Shown: positions 55,728-64,000 of the stretch, piece after piece
Layout: the number at the start of each line of letters is the position of its first letter
Position numbering within the stretch: position 1 is the first letter of the stretch
DNA from: Paraburkholderia edwinii
Lineage (GTDB): Bacteria > Pseudomonadota > Gammaproteobacteria > Burkholderiales > Burkholderiaceae
Direction of reading: 5' to 3'
Assembly (NCBI RefSeq): GCF_019428685.1
Contig: NZ_CP080095.1
Span: 4,650,001-4,714,000, forward strand
DNA length: 64,000 nt
The notes under the pieces: model-generated
Databases searched by the model: none
The model's input: the letters and a program-made list of their open reading frames with translations, nothing else
What the model was told of the DNA's origin: nothing
Made by a program: the position numbers and the translations under genes

Positions 55728-56570
55728 ATGGATCCGATTTCGTCTGAATCGTCTGAAGCAGAAACACTGTCGCCCGACGACCTGAACGCGCTGCGGCGCG
55801 CGAAGCACGAGCTCGAAAGCCCGGCGCTCGCGATGAAGCTCGCGGGTATCGTCGGCTCGCCGATCGAGAAGCTGCTCGCGAAGATCCCGGCTGCCGCGAA
55901 TGAAAAGGTCAACGATGCGACGCAAGCGGCGCTGCGCAAGTGCCTGCAGATCGCGCTGCGCACACTAGGCCGCGCGGTGCCGCTCGCGGCCAACGACAAG
56001 CCGAGCAATCTGCTGCACAAGTTCGCGGTCGCGACGACGGGCGCCGCGGGCGGCGCGTTCGGCATGCTCGCGTTGCCGGTCGAACTGCCGGTCACGACCA
56101 CCTTGATGTTTCGCTCGATCTGCGACATCGCGCGCAGCGAGGGCGAAGATCTCGCGTCGATCGATACGCAACTGCAGTGTCTGACCGTGCTCGGCATGGG
56201 CAGCACGTCGAAAGCCGACGACGATGCCGACTACGGTTACTTCATCATGCGCGGCGCGCTCGCGCAGGCGGTGTCGAAGGCGTCGTCGGAAATTGCGTCG
56301 AAGGGGTTCACGTCGCATGGGTCCGCGGCGCTGCTGCGTCTGTTGAACACGATCGCGTCGCGCTTCTCGGTGCAGGTCAGCGAGCAGGTCGCGGCGAAGT
56401 CGATTCCCGCAATCGGCGCGGTGCTGGGCGCGATGGTCAACACCGTGTTTATGGATCACTTTCAGCACATCGCGCACGGCCACTTCACGGTGCGGCGGCT
56501 CGAGCGGCGTTACGGTCTGGACGCGGTACAGGCTGCGTATCAGGCCATCGACGCCTTGCCCGGCGTTTGA
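55728..56570 (+). CDS. EcsC-family protein
   Basis: A 280-residue protein. The ATG at 55728 (MDPISSESSEAE) has AAGGAG about 6 bases upstream; the frame is open further to 55548. The region HKFAVATTGAAGGAFGMLALPVELPVTTTLMFRSICDIARSEGED and later GAVLGAMVNTVFMDHFQHIAHGHFTVRRLERRYG fit EcsC, a family linked in Bacillus to the ABC transporter EcsAB but otherwise uncharacterised. Moderately hydrophobic helices are present, but clear membrane spans are not certain. Its 3' end overlaps the convergent esterase gene by 31 bases. Confidence 0.82.
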   Translation: MDPISSESSEAETLSPDDLNALRRAKHELESPALAMKLAGIVGSPIEKLLAKIPAAANEKVNDATQAALRKCLQIALRTLGRAVPLAANDKPSNLLHKFAVATTGAAGGAFGMLALPVELPVTTTLMFRSICDIARSEGEDLASIDTQLQCLTVLGMGSTSKADDDADYGYFIMRGALAQAVSKASSEIASKGFTSHGSAALLRLLNTIASRFSVQVSEQVAAKSIPAIGAVLGAMVNTVFMDHFQHIAHGHFTVRRLERRYGLDAVQAAYQAIDALPGV

Positions 56571-57499
56571 GCGGCGTCGCGTAGCGGCGTGACGCGGCGC
56601 ACGAAGTGCGCGGCATCGTCGAGTGCGCGCCGTGCTTCGGGCAGGAACGGCGACCACAAGTGCCACGCGTGCGGCACCTTCGGCCAGACCTCGAATTCGA
56701 CCGCCACGCCCGCTTGCGTCGCGCGCGCGGCGGCGCGCCGCGCGTCGTCGAGCAGCACTTCGGTGCTGGCGGCCTGGATGAAAAGCGGCGGCAGGTTGCG
56801 CATGTCCGCGTAGAGCGGCGATGCATACGGATGCGTCGCGGGCGTGTCGCCGAGATAAAGCTTTGCCGCGCGGGCGACCGAAGCGCCGCTGAACATCGGG
56901 TCCGCGCCGTCGTTGGTCTGGATCGACGCGCCCGTTGCGGCGAGATCGGTCCACGGGGAGAACAGCAGTGCGCCCGCGGGCAGTGGATCGCCGGCGTCGC
57001 GCAATGCAACAAGCGTGGCGAGCGCGAGGCCGCCGCCGGCCGAGTCGCCAGCGATCACGACCGTTTGCGGCAATGCGCCGGCTGCGATCAGACGGCGGTA
57101 CGCGGCAGTCGCATCGTCGAGCGCCGCGGGGAAACGATGCTCGGGCGCAAGCCGGTAGTCGAGCGAGAAAACGCGCGCGCCTGTGCGCGCCGCAAGACCG
57201 AACGACACCGCGCGATGCGTGCGCGGCGAGCAGAAGTAATAGCCGCCGCCGTGCAGATAAAGGATAGTCGGCACGCGCGCCGAGCCGACGGTTGCTACAG
57301 GGTCGAGCCATTCGCCGCGCAACGGCCGGTCGCTTTCTCCGTACTGCTCACGCAACTGCCAGCCGCGCGGTACACGCGGCGACCAGACACGCTTCGCAGT
57401 CATGGCGCGCGCGTGTTCGGCGCTAACTTCGGGGCGCTGTGTGTGCGGCAAAAAATGACGACGCAGAATCCAGCAGGCCAACGCGCTTTGCCAACTCAT
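56540..57499 (-). CDS. Alpha/beta hydrolase, hormone-sensitive-lipase-like esterase
   Basis: A 319-residue esterase of the HSL family. The oxyanion motif is YLHGGGYYFCSP, the nucleophile elbow is VIAGDSAGGGLA, and the acid and base residues fit DDARRAAARA and KVPHAWHLW near the C-terminus. The start at 57499 (MSWQSALACW) has GGAG about 9 bases upstream; 57514 and the open frame to 57613 are alternatives. Such enzymes hydrolyse short acyl esters, but the physiological substrate is unknown. The end overlaps the EcsC gene tail to tail. Confidence 0.88.
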   Translation of the reverse strand: MSWQSALACWILRRHFLPHTQRPEVSAEHARAMTAKRVWSPRVPRGWQLREQYGESDRPLRGEWLDPVATVGSARVPTILYLHGGGYYFCSPRTHRAVSFGLAARTGARVFSLDYRLAPEHRFPAALDDATAAYRRLIAAGALPQTVVIAGDSAGGGLALATLVALRDAGDPLPAGALLFSPWTDLAATGASIQTNDGADPMFSGASVARAAKLYLGDTPATHPYASPLYADMRNLPPLFIQAASTEVLLDDARRAAARATQAGVAVEFEVWPKVPHAWHLWSPFLPEARRALDDAAHFVRRVTPLRDAAQTPGKASMA

Positions 57500-57674
57500 C
57501 GGAACACGCTCCATCGATGGGACATCGATACATGGTACGTGTGTTCGTGATCGGCGCGTCGAGGGTGAGGCGCAGCGGAATGCCGGGAGAGAGAAAGAAC
57601 CGGCTCGGTTCAAAACGAAGAGGCTCGTGTGCCGGTTCTGTACTTATGGCCTGCGGCGCAGCGGTTCGCCGCGC

Positions 57675-58109
57675 TCAATTCGCCGGCAATACCTGCCCGC
57701 GAATTTCGCCCATCGGATTCTGCGCGGTATGGATGTTGAAGTACCACTGGCCACCCATCAGGTCCGTCACCTGTTGTTCGGTGAGCGTCGCCGAGCCCTT
57801 GATCGGATTCGCGAGCGCTTTCTTGTCGATCGGCACGACGATCGACGCATTCTGGCCGACCGGCGCCGGGCCGTGAAAGTGCGCGGCCGTTGCCGGTCCG
57901 GACAAGCCGTCGTACGTGACCGTCCATTGCAGCGAACTTGTCGTCGTATCGAAGGTGGCGTTCAACATGCCGTGACCATGGCTCACGCGCGGCGGCACTT
58001 CGCTCGACGGCTGGAGATCGGCCTTCAGCGAGACGGTGTCCGCATAGGCGGCGCACGAGGCAAGCAGGAACAACATTGCAGCAAGCTTCAACTTACGAAT
58101 GGCCATCAT
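57675..58109 (-). CDS. Exported CHRD-domain protein
   Basis: A 144-residue secreted protein. The signal segment MMAIRKLKLAAMLFLLASCAAYADT could be cut after AYA by signal peptidase I; LASC also fits a lipobox, so a lipoprotein is possible. The rest is one CHRD domain (named from chordin): VSLKADLQPSSEVPP, AAHFHGPAPVGQNA and NIHTAQNPMGEIRGQV with conserved His and Gly. Its role in bacteria is unknown. GGAG lies 6 bases before the chosen ATG. It stands between the esterase and the sensor kinase on the same strand, without a clear operon link. Confidence 0.88.
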   Translation of the reverse strand: MMAIRKLKLAAMLFLLASCAAYADTVSLKADLQPSSEVPPRVSHGHGMLNATFDTTTSSLQWTVTYDGLSGPATAAHFHGPAPVGQNASIVVPIDKKALANPIKGSATLTEQQVTDLMGGQWYFNIHTAQNPMGEIRGQVLPAN

Positions 58110-58244
58110 CGTTATCTCCGAATCCGTGTCCGTGTCGAACTTCTGCGGACATACTAGATGAATTCGAAGGCACGCATATGGCAGCATGGAGCGCGCTTTC
58201 AGCATTCCAAGGCTTGCGATGGAATCGCGATGCGCGACGTCGCG

Positions 58245-61200
58245 CTACGCGAGCAGCGCCGCTTGCCCTTCGATGCCGTCGAGCATTGCATTGCACTTAC
58301 GTACGAGCGCGAGGCCGTCGACACGCAAACGCTCGGGCTCGCTGCCGGCGATACCGCGGCGATAGTCTTCGAGCACGCTAAAGAGCGGCGGGTATTGCAG
58401 CACGCCGACCGCGCCCGCCACACGATGGTGCCAGGCGCGCAACGCGTCGACATCCGGCGCTTCGAGCAGCGGCGGCAACGCGCGCACATCGTCGCGCACC
58501 GAGGAAACGAACGAATCGAGCAGCGCTTTCACCGTCGATTCGCTGCCCCAGATGCGCGTCAGATGAGCGAGGTCGACGGGCACGAACGGCTCGGCCGATG
58601 CGTCGTGGCGTTCTTTGTCGGCTGACGGTACGGCGCCGGATTCTGATGAAACGCTATCGCTGTGGGTAACCGAAGCGTTGTCGCGCGCTGGCTTGCGATG
58701 ACCGTCCGCCGCGAACCAGCGGCTCAGATGCTCGCGCAACGTCGCGATCCGCGTCGGCTTGATCAGGCAATCGTCCATGCCCGCGTCGCGGCATGCTTTC
58801 AGGTCTTCGGCGGCCGTGTTCGCCGTAATGCCGACGATCGGCAGATGCGCCGCGACGCGTCCTTCCGCACCATTCGCTTCCTTTGCACGTATGCGGCGCG
58901 CCAGCTCGTAACCCGACAGGTTCGGCATATGGCAATCGGTAATCAGAAAGCCGTAGCGCGTGCGTTCGAGCGCCTGCAACGCTTCTTCGCCGTCGTTCAC
59001 TACATCACACGCAAAACCGAGCAGCGAAAGCTGATGGCGGATCAGCTCCTGGTTGACCGGATGATCTTCGGCGACCAGCACGAGCCGGCCGCTCGCAATC
59101 GCGCGTTCGCGATCGGGCGGCGTGACTTGCGCCACGTGCTCGCCACGCGCGCGCTCGCGTGCGGGCTTCACCGCAAGGCCAGTCAATGCTGCCGCGCATG
59201 CTGCGCCGAGCCCGCGCCATGAAATCGGATTGATGCTCACGCGCACGGTATCGTCGACGATCCGATAACCGGTCGGCTTCGGCTTTTCGGTGAGGCAAAT
59301 TACGCGCGAGTGCGGCAGCGCATGCGCTGCCACGTCGAAGCCGTCGCCGATAAACACCAGATCGACAGCGGCGAGCGCGTGCATGTCGCGCAGTTCCGGC
59401 GCACCGTAAGACACGGCACGCAGTTCAACGCCGAGCGCCGCGCCGAAATGCAGCAGCGCCTGCTGAACCCGCGTATCGGCTACCGCCACGAGGCCGCGCT
59501 TGCCGCGCAAGCCGCCGACCATATAGCTCTGGGCTTCGACCGGCATCAACAGTTGCAATGTCATGCGCGTGCCGACGTCAGGCGTGCTGTGCAGTTCGAG
59601 CGTGCCGCCCATCAGGTCGACGAGCTTGCGGCAGATCGTCAGCCCAAGACCCGTGCCGCCGAAGCGGCGCGTCGTCGATGTCTCGGCTTGCACGAACGGC
59701 TCGAAAAGACGCGCCTGCACGTCGGGCGCGATACCGATGCCGGTATCCTCGACAGTAATCTGCACCGCCTGCGTCATGGGCCCCGCGCCGATATGCGGCA
59801 CGACCGCCACGTGCAGATCCACCTCGCCGGATGGCGTGAACTTGATCGCATTGCCGAGCAGATTGAAAAGGATCTGCCGCAAGCGCACGCTATCGCCGCG
59901 CACCACAGCCGCGACCTGCGGCTCGACATCGACGCGCACCTTCAGCCCTTTTTCATGCGCGCGCGCGGCGAGCAGCCCGACGGCCGTGTCGACCATATCG
60001 CGCAAATCGAGCGGCTCGGTTTCGATCGTGAGCCGCCCTGCTTCGATCTTCGAATAGTCGAGCAGGTCGTCGAGAATCTGCAGCAGTGCGCCCGCCGATT
60101 CGTGGATCATCCGCAGCATCTCGCCCTGATCCGCATCGAGCCGCGTGCGCTCGAGCACTTCGACGAGCCCGAGCACGCCGTTCATCGGTGTGCGGATTTC
60201 GTGGCTCATCATCGCGAGGAAGTCGTCCTTCGCACGCGACGCCGCTTCGGCGAGATCGCGGGCGCGCGCAAGTTCGTCGGAGCGCAGGCGCTCCGCGCTC
60301 GCGTCGACCCAATAGCCGCTCCAGACTGTGCCGCCGTCGGCTTCGGTGCGCGGCACGAGTTCGGCGCGCACCCAGCGCGAATCGTCGATGCGCGTCATCC
60401 GGAACTCGAGATGGACCGGCTCGGCCGCGCTCGCCGAGCGCTCAAGTGCGGCCATCACGAGCGGCCGGTCTTCGACACTCACACGGCCGAAGTTCACCAC
60501 GCCGCCGCGCATCAGCGTGCCGCTGTCGCGGCCGAGCCAGTATTTCGTGTCGCCGCCGATATACGGGAACGAGTACGCACCGTCGGGCGCGCGCCGCAAC
60601 TGGAAAACAACAGCGGGCAATGAACGGGTGACGTCGAAGAGGCGCCGTTCGGTTTCGCGCGCGAGCATCTCGGCGCGGCGAATGTCGGTGATATCGACGA
60701 GCGTGCCGAGCACGCACGACGGCGCGCCATCCACGTCGTGGCAAATGCAGACCGAAAACTGGCCATGGCGTGGTTGGCCCGCGTGATCGCGAAACTGCAG
60801 TTCGGCTTCCGCGCGCTCGCCGGTCGCGAGCGAATGCTGGGTCAAACGTTCGAGGCTGGCGATGTTCTCTTCGCCCCACGCGAGCACATCGGCGCTCATG
60901 CGGCCGATCACCGATGTACGGCTCAAGCCGGTCAACCGCTCGAATGCCTGATTGACGCCGATATAGCGGCCCTCGAGATCTTTCGCGACGAGCGGATACG
61001 GCACCATCTCCATCATCGTCTGCTGGAAGTTCAGCTGGGCGGCGAGCTCGCGTTCGGTCTGTTCGCGTCGCCGCACCTCGCGCTGCAGCAGCGAATAGGC
61101 GCGCAAGGTCACGAGCAGCGTGACGCCGATGCCGATCAGCAGCGGCAGCAAGCGTAAGGCGGTGACGGTCGGATTGCCGTCCTTGCGCGGGTCGCCGGCG

Positions 61201-62117
61201 GGCATGCTGGACACCGCGTGCGGGCCATGCGTGTTCGCGATCCAGCGTGTGCGAATGGCGAGCGCTTCGCCCGGCGGCAGCGCCGTCAACGCGCGATTGA
61301 GATCGTTGCGCCACGCCGTCCGGCCGCGCGGCACCGCGAAACGCAAGTCGCTGTTACGCGGCCGCTCTTCCGCTACCACCCTGAGCGCGGCGAATTCGTG
61401 GTGCGCGAGGTAGTGCTGCACCGCCGGCGTGTAGCCGAAGTAGACATCGTCGTCGCCGCGTTCGACCGCATGCAAGGCCGCCGCTGTGTCTTCGTATGTA
61501 GCGATGTGCGCGCGCGAAAAACGCTCGCGTAACAGGCTTTCAAGCAGGAAGCCGCGTTCGACCGCGACGCGCACGTCACCGCTTCGCACGCGTTCGGCCG
61601 CGTCGACATCGTTCGCGCGGATGACGACGGACGTCGATGCTTCGAAGTACGGGGCTGTGAACGCGACGCAATGCTCGCGTTCCGGCGTGCGCGCGACGCT
61701 CATCAACACATCGACCTGATTCGCGCATGCGGCGGCCAGCAGTCGCGGCATGTCCGCGAAGATCTTCACATCGAATTCGACACTGGGGCCCGCAAGCGCG
61801 CGCAGGTAATCGACGCTCAAGCCGGTCAATTCACCGTCGTCGAACTCTTCGAACGGCGACCATCCGCTTGCGAGTACGCCGATGGTCAGTCTACGAGGAA
61901 AGCCGTGTGCGCCGCGCGCGTCGGATGATGACGCCGCATCGCCTGGAGCAGGCGCGGCGATCACCGCCCGATAGATTGCGAACAGGGCCAACAGAATCAG
62001 CGCGCGCACGATCCAGCGACACAGTGAGCGCCCGACGGAGCGGTAAAACCGGGAGCGCGGGTCGCTGTCGTTGTCGATCTGCTTCATTGCGCGCTCGCCG
62101 CGGTCATGGCCCGGCAT
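58245..62117 (-). CDS. BvgS/EvgS-like hybrid sensor histidine kinase
   Basis: A 1290-residue unorthodox kinase. Order: cytoplasmic start, a membrane helix near 25-45 (WIVRALILLALFAIYRAVI), one periplasmic SBP_bac_3 Venus-flytrap domain (LTIGVLASGWSPFEEF onward), a second membrane helix near 325-350 (LLPLLIGIGVTLLVTLRAY), PAS domains, HisKA with His639 in FLAMMSHEIRTPMNG, an ATPase with VEDTGIGIAP, a receiver with Asp1061 in LITDCHMPNLSG and a C-terminal Hpt with His1231 in HHRVAGAVG. BvgS has two flytrap domains; only one is seen here. The ATG at 62117 overlaps the aqpZ stop (TGATG); 62087 is an alternative. Confidence 0.92.
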   Translation of the reverse strand: MPGHDRGERAMKQIDNDSDPRSRFYRSVGRSLCRWIVRALILLALFAIYRAVIAAPAPGDAASSSDARGAHGFPRRLTIGVLASGWSPFEEFDDGELTGLSVDYLRALAGPSVEFDVKIFADMPRLLAAACANQVDVLMSVARTPEREHCVAFTAPYFEASTSVVIRANDVDAAERVRSGDVRVAVERGFLLESLLRERFSRAHIATYEDTAAALHAVERGDDDVYFGYTPAVQHYLAHHEFAALRVVAEERPRNSDLRFAVPRGRTAWRNDLNRALTALPPGEALAIRTRWIANTHGPHAVSSMPAGDPRKDGNPTVTALRLLPLLIGIGVTLLVTLRAYSLLQREVRRREQTERELAAQLNFQQTMMEMVPYPLVAKDLEGRYIGVNQAFERLTGLSRTSVIGRMSADVLAWGEENIASLERLTQHSLATGERAEAELQFRDHAGQPRHGQFSVCICHDVDGAPSCVLGTLVDITDIRRAEMLARETERRLFDVTRSLPAVVFQLRRAPDGAYSFPYIGGDTKYWLGRDSGTLMRGGVVNFGRVSVEDRPLVMAALERSASAAEPVHLEFRMTRIDDSRWVRAELVPRTEADGGTVWSGYWVDASAERLRSDELARARDLAEAASRAKDDFLAMMSHEIRTPMNGVLGLVEVLERTRLDADQGEMLRMIHESAGALLQILDDLLDYSKIEAGRLTIETEPLDLRDMVDTAVGLLAARAHEKGLKVRVDVEPQVAAVVRGDSVRLRQILFNLLGNAIKFTPSGEVDLHVAVVPHIGAGPMTQAVQITVEDTGIGIAPDVQARLFEPFVQAETSTTRRFGGTGLGLTICRKLVDLMGGTLELHSTPDVGTRMTLQLLMPVEAQSYMVGGLRGKRGLVAVADTRVQQALLHFGAALGVELRAVSYGAPELRDMHALAAVDLVFIGDGFDVAAHALPHSRVICLTEKPKPTGYRIVDDTVRVSINPISWRGLGAACAAALTGLAVKPARERARGEHVAQVTPPDRERAIASGRLVLVAEDHPVNQELIRHQLSLLGFACDVVNDGEEALQALERTRYGFLITDCHMPNLSGYELARRIRAKEANGAEGRVAAHLPIVGITANTAAEDLKACRDAGMDDCLIKPTRIATLREHLSRWFAADGHRKPARDNASVTHSDSVSSESGAVPSADKERHDASAEPFVPVDLAHLTRIWGSESTVKALLDSFVSSVRDDVRALPPLLEAPDVDALRAWHHRVAGAVGVLQYPPLFSVLEDYRRGIAGSEPERLRVDGLALVRKCNAMLDGIEGQAALLA

Positions 62118-62893
62118 CAGCGGAAGTCGCGGGGCGCAGCCGCGTCCTGGCGCGCGCCACAGGCGTTGCCTGCATTGCCTGCGTTGCCTGCGTTGCCCGC
62201 GTCGCAGAGCAGCGGATACGCCAGCCCCGCGAGCAAGCCGCCGGCCATCGGCGCCGCCCAGAATAGCCACAGCTGGTCGAGCGCCCAGTCGCCGACGAAG
62301 AGCGCGACGGCGGTGGAGCGCGCGGGGTTGACCGATGCGTTGGTTACCGGCGTGGCAATCAGATAGATCAGCGTGAAGCACGCGCCGATCACGAACGGTG
62401 CAAACGACGCCCGTTTGTTTCGCGCAGCCATCGTCAGATTGACGAAGACAAACACGAACGACATGGCGAACTCGACGGAAAGCGCCGCACGCAGCCGGTA
62501 GTCGAACGGCGAATGATCGTCGTATCCGTTCGCACCGAATGCGCTCGAGGTCAGATCGAAACCGGGGCGGCCGCTCGCCACGTAAGCGAGCAGCGCGGCG
62601 CCGAGCAGTGCGCCGATCAGTTGCGCCGCGATATACGGCAGCAGATCGCGAACCGGGAAACGCTGTGCCGTCGCGAAACCGACCGTCACAGCGGGATTGA
62701 AGTGCGCCCCCGAGATGCGTCCCAGCACCGCGCTTGCCGTAGTCAATGCAAGTCCGAACGCAAACGGCACTTCGAGCACGCCCCAGCCCTGCTGCACCGC
62801 CCCCGCATTCAGCACCGCGCTGCCGCAACCGACGAATACGAGCCAGGCCGTACCGGCGCCTTCGACTACCAACCGTTTACCCAGGCTTGCCAT
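62117..62893 (-). CDS. aqpZ: Aquaporin Z-type MIP channel
   Basis: A 258-residue inner-membrane channel with six helices. The two pore loops carry NPA motifs: SGAHFNPAVTVGF and TNASVNPARSTAV, whose Arg is the selectivity-filter residue; the His-rich filter and small size favour a water channel over a glycerol facilitator. The C-terminus has an unusual AGNAGNAGNAGN run made by a 9-base repeat. The stop shares a base with the kinase start (TGATG), so the two are translationally coupled, and the response regulator is upstream on the same strand. Confidence 0.9.
   Translation of the reverse strand: MASLGKRLVVEGAGTAWLVFVGCGSAVLNAGAVQQGWGVLEVPFAFGLALTTASAVLGRISGAHFNPAVTVGFATAQRFPVRDLLPYIAAQLIGALLGAALLAYVASGRPGFDLTSSAFGANGYDDHSPFDYRLRAALSVEFAMSFVFVFVNLTMAARNKRASFAPFVIGACFTLIYLIATPVTNASVNPARSTAVALFVGDWALDQLWLFWAAPMAGGLLAGLAYPLLCDAGNAGNAGNAGNACGARQDAAAPRDFR
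62163..62198. repeat. 9-base coding repeat at the end of aqpZ
   Basis: Four units related to GCGTTGCCT, two exact and two with one change, encode Ala-Gly-Asn repeats in the cytoplasmic tail of the aquaporin. The unit length keeps the frame. Confidence 0.85.
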
Positions 62894-63171
62894 TGCGATT
62901 CCCGTCCATGCGTCATGTGTCGACGAAGGCCAGCCTGCAATGGCTACCCCTCAGTGTTGCGCCACTCGCATATCGTTGTGCATAACGAATCGTCCCTGGG
63001 CGCGGCACGTCCGGCTGCGGCCGGGCGCGACCGCAAATTGTCAAGTCGAGGCCGCGCGAGGTTAATCGGACTATTCTTAAATGAAGGAAACGCTGAAGAA
63101 GTGTGTGAACTTTGTTCGATGTTCGCTGCGTGAGGCAACGAAGACGCGCGTTCCGGGTCACGCCACCCCTG
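62894..63171. other. Gap between the response regulator and aqpZ
   Basis: These 278 bases separate the regulator stop from the aqpZ ATG. No gene is supported here. They may hold an aqpZ promoter controlled by the regulator, but no clear direct or inverted repeats of binding-site size were seen. Confidence 0.4.
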
Positions 63172-63813
63172 TCACGTCAAACCGATCTGCCTCGCGTAGG
63201 CAATCAGACTGAGTTCGGTATCGAGCCCCAGCTTGCGCATCGCGTTGCGCTTCTGCGTGCTGATCGTCTTGCCGCTGCGCGCGAGGCGCTCGGCAATCTG
63301 CTGGATCGTCAGGCCTTCCACGTAGAGCCTGAACACTTCCCACTCGCGCGCGCTGAGCACCGCGGCGCCGGGCTGCGCTTTCGCGGCGTCGCCGATCGCT
63401 TCGCGGACGTGCTTCGATAAATAGCGACGGCCCGCATGCGCGGCATCGATTGCCGCAATCAGCGAAGCGGCGGCGTCACGTTTGTCGACAATCGCGGCGG
63501 CGCCCATCTGCAACAGGCCGGTCAGCGTTCTGGTTTGATGGATCATCGTCAGAATGACGATCGACACTTGAGGCATGAAGCGCAGCGTGCGCCGCAGAAA
63601 GACGATCGCGTTGCTCTCGCCGTCGATGCCCGGCATGCCGATGTCCGAGACGATCAGATCGCACGGACACGTATCGAGCAGTCCAGCAAGCTCGAGCGTG
63701 TCTGACGCCACGCCCACCACCCGCATATGGGCGACGCTATCGAGCAACGTGCTGACGCCGAGGCGAACCGTGCTGTGATCATCGGCGACGATGATCCGGA
63801 TAGTCTGATTCAT
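63172..63813 (-). CDS. BvgA/EvgA-like LuxR-type response regulator
   Basis: A 213-residue regulator. The receiver has the acidic pair in IIVADDHSTVRLG (Asp11, Asp12), the phospho-acceptor Asp57 in DLIVSDIGMPGIDG, the Thr in IVILTMIH and the Lys in AAIVDKRD. The output is a NarL/LuxR helix-turn-helix: LSAREWEVFRLYVEGLTIQQIAERLARSGKTISTQKRNAMRKLG. The start at 63813 (MNQTIRIIV) is chosen over the open frame to 63954. It heads the row regulator - aqpZ - hybrid kinase and is the natural final acceptor of that phosphorelay. Confidence 0.92.
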   Translation of the reverse strand: MNQTIRIIVADDHSTVRLGVSTLLDSVAHMRVVGVASDTLELAGLLDTCPCDLIVSDIGMPGIDGESNAIVFLRRTLRFMPQVSIVILTMIHQTRTLTGLLQMGAAAIVDKRDAAASLIAAIDAAHAGRRYLSKHVREAIGDAAKAQPGAAVLSAREWEVFRLYVEGLTIQQIAERLARSGKTISTQKRNAMRKLGLDTELSLIAYARQIGLT

Positions 63814-64000
63814 GTTCTTCTTGTGTGTGCGTGTGGACAGCCCCGCACACTGCGAATCCCCGGGATCTGTGCCACAAGTACGCCTGCTTCCCCCGCACCA
63901 CGTCATGCTCCCCGTTCGTCGCCGCCTGACGGCGTCAAACAGCGAGCATGACAATGCGATGGTCTACAGGCGCGATGGATGTGCGATCGATGCGTGGCCG

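Noticed and set aside
62118..62828. N-terminal extension of the sensor kinase frame by 237 codons
   Set aside because: This part is the aqpZ region read in another frame; the kinase start at the TGATG overlap or the next ATG is far more plausible.

Overview
The window is GC-rich bacterial chromosome, almost fully packed with genes on both strands. Gene content and order point to a Burkholderia sensu lato relative (Burkholderiaceae, probably Paraburkholderia-like): glyS-gmhB-plsC, lptD-surA-pdxA-rsmA, a 1375-residue DUF3683/FAD/Fe-S oxidase, ubiE-ubiJ-ubiB, and aspS-nudB-clsB. The genus is inferred from recognised families, not from a search. No rRNA, tRNA, IS element, phage or CRISPR array was seen.

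Layout. 1-3500 (+): the end of glyS, gmhB (LPS heptose), plsC and a YgjP-like metalloprotease. 3550-7640 (-): gloA, a general porin and a YadA-type trimeric autotransporter; the last two look like a surface-protein insertion. 7800-13700 (-): rsmA, pdxA, surA, lptD. 13900-15830 (+): an AmgK/MurU-type cell-wall sugar recycling pair. 15950-23400: an Atm1-type ABC exporter, a YciA-like thioesterase, a PAS-GGDEF-EAL protein, a nitrate-reductase-associated protein and fdhD. 23590-30950 (-): a fatty-acid beta-oxidation operon whose first gene is a TetR regulator; an 18-bp GAAAC/GTTTC palindrome lies upstream and a 93-bp hairpin repeat array lies inside it.

31160-41550 (-): clsB-nudB, aspS-DUF502-fmdB, ubiB-ubiJ, a Tim44-like protein, ubiE, a DUF971 protein and a HIT protein. 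41580-45710 (-): the large FAD/Fe-S oxidase. 46340-49630 (+): ilvA, a 5'-nucleotidase and queF. 49890-53290: a D-amino-acid utilisation cluster (RidA, N-acyl-D-amino-acid deacylase, divergent D-serine dehydratase-like enzyme). 53400-58110: a MarR/MFS efflux pair, an EcsC protein, an esterase and a CHRD protein. 58245-63813 (-): a BvgAS/EvgAS-like two-component system with an aquaporin gene between regulator and kinase.

Most genes are housekeeping. The less ordinary signals are the hairpin repeat array in the beta-oxidation operon, the PsrA-like operator upstream of it, a nested palindrome after queF, the aquaporin inside a phosphorelay operon, the D-amino-acid module, minisatellite growth inside rsmA, aqpZ and fmdB, and AspRS residues that suggest a non-discriminating enzyme.
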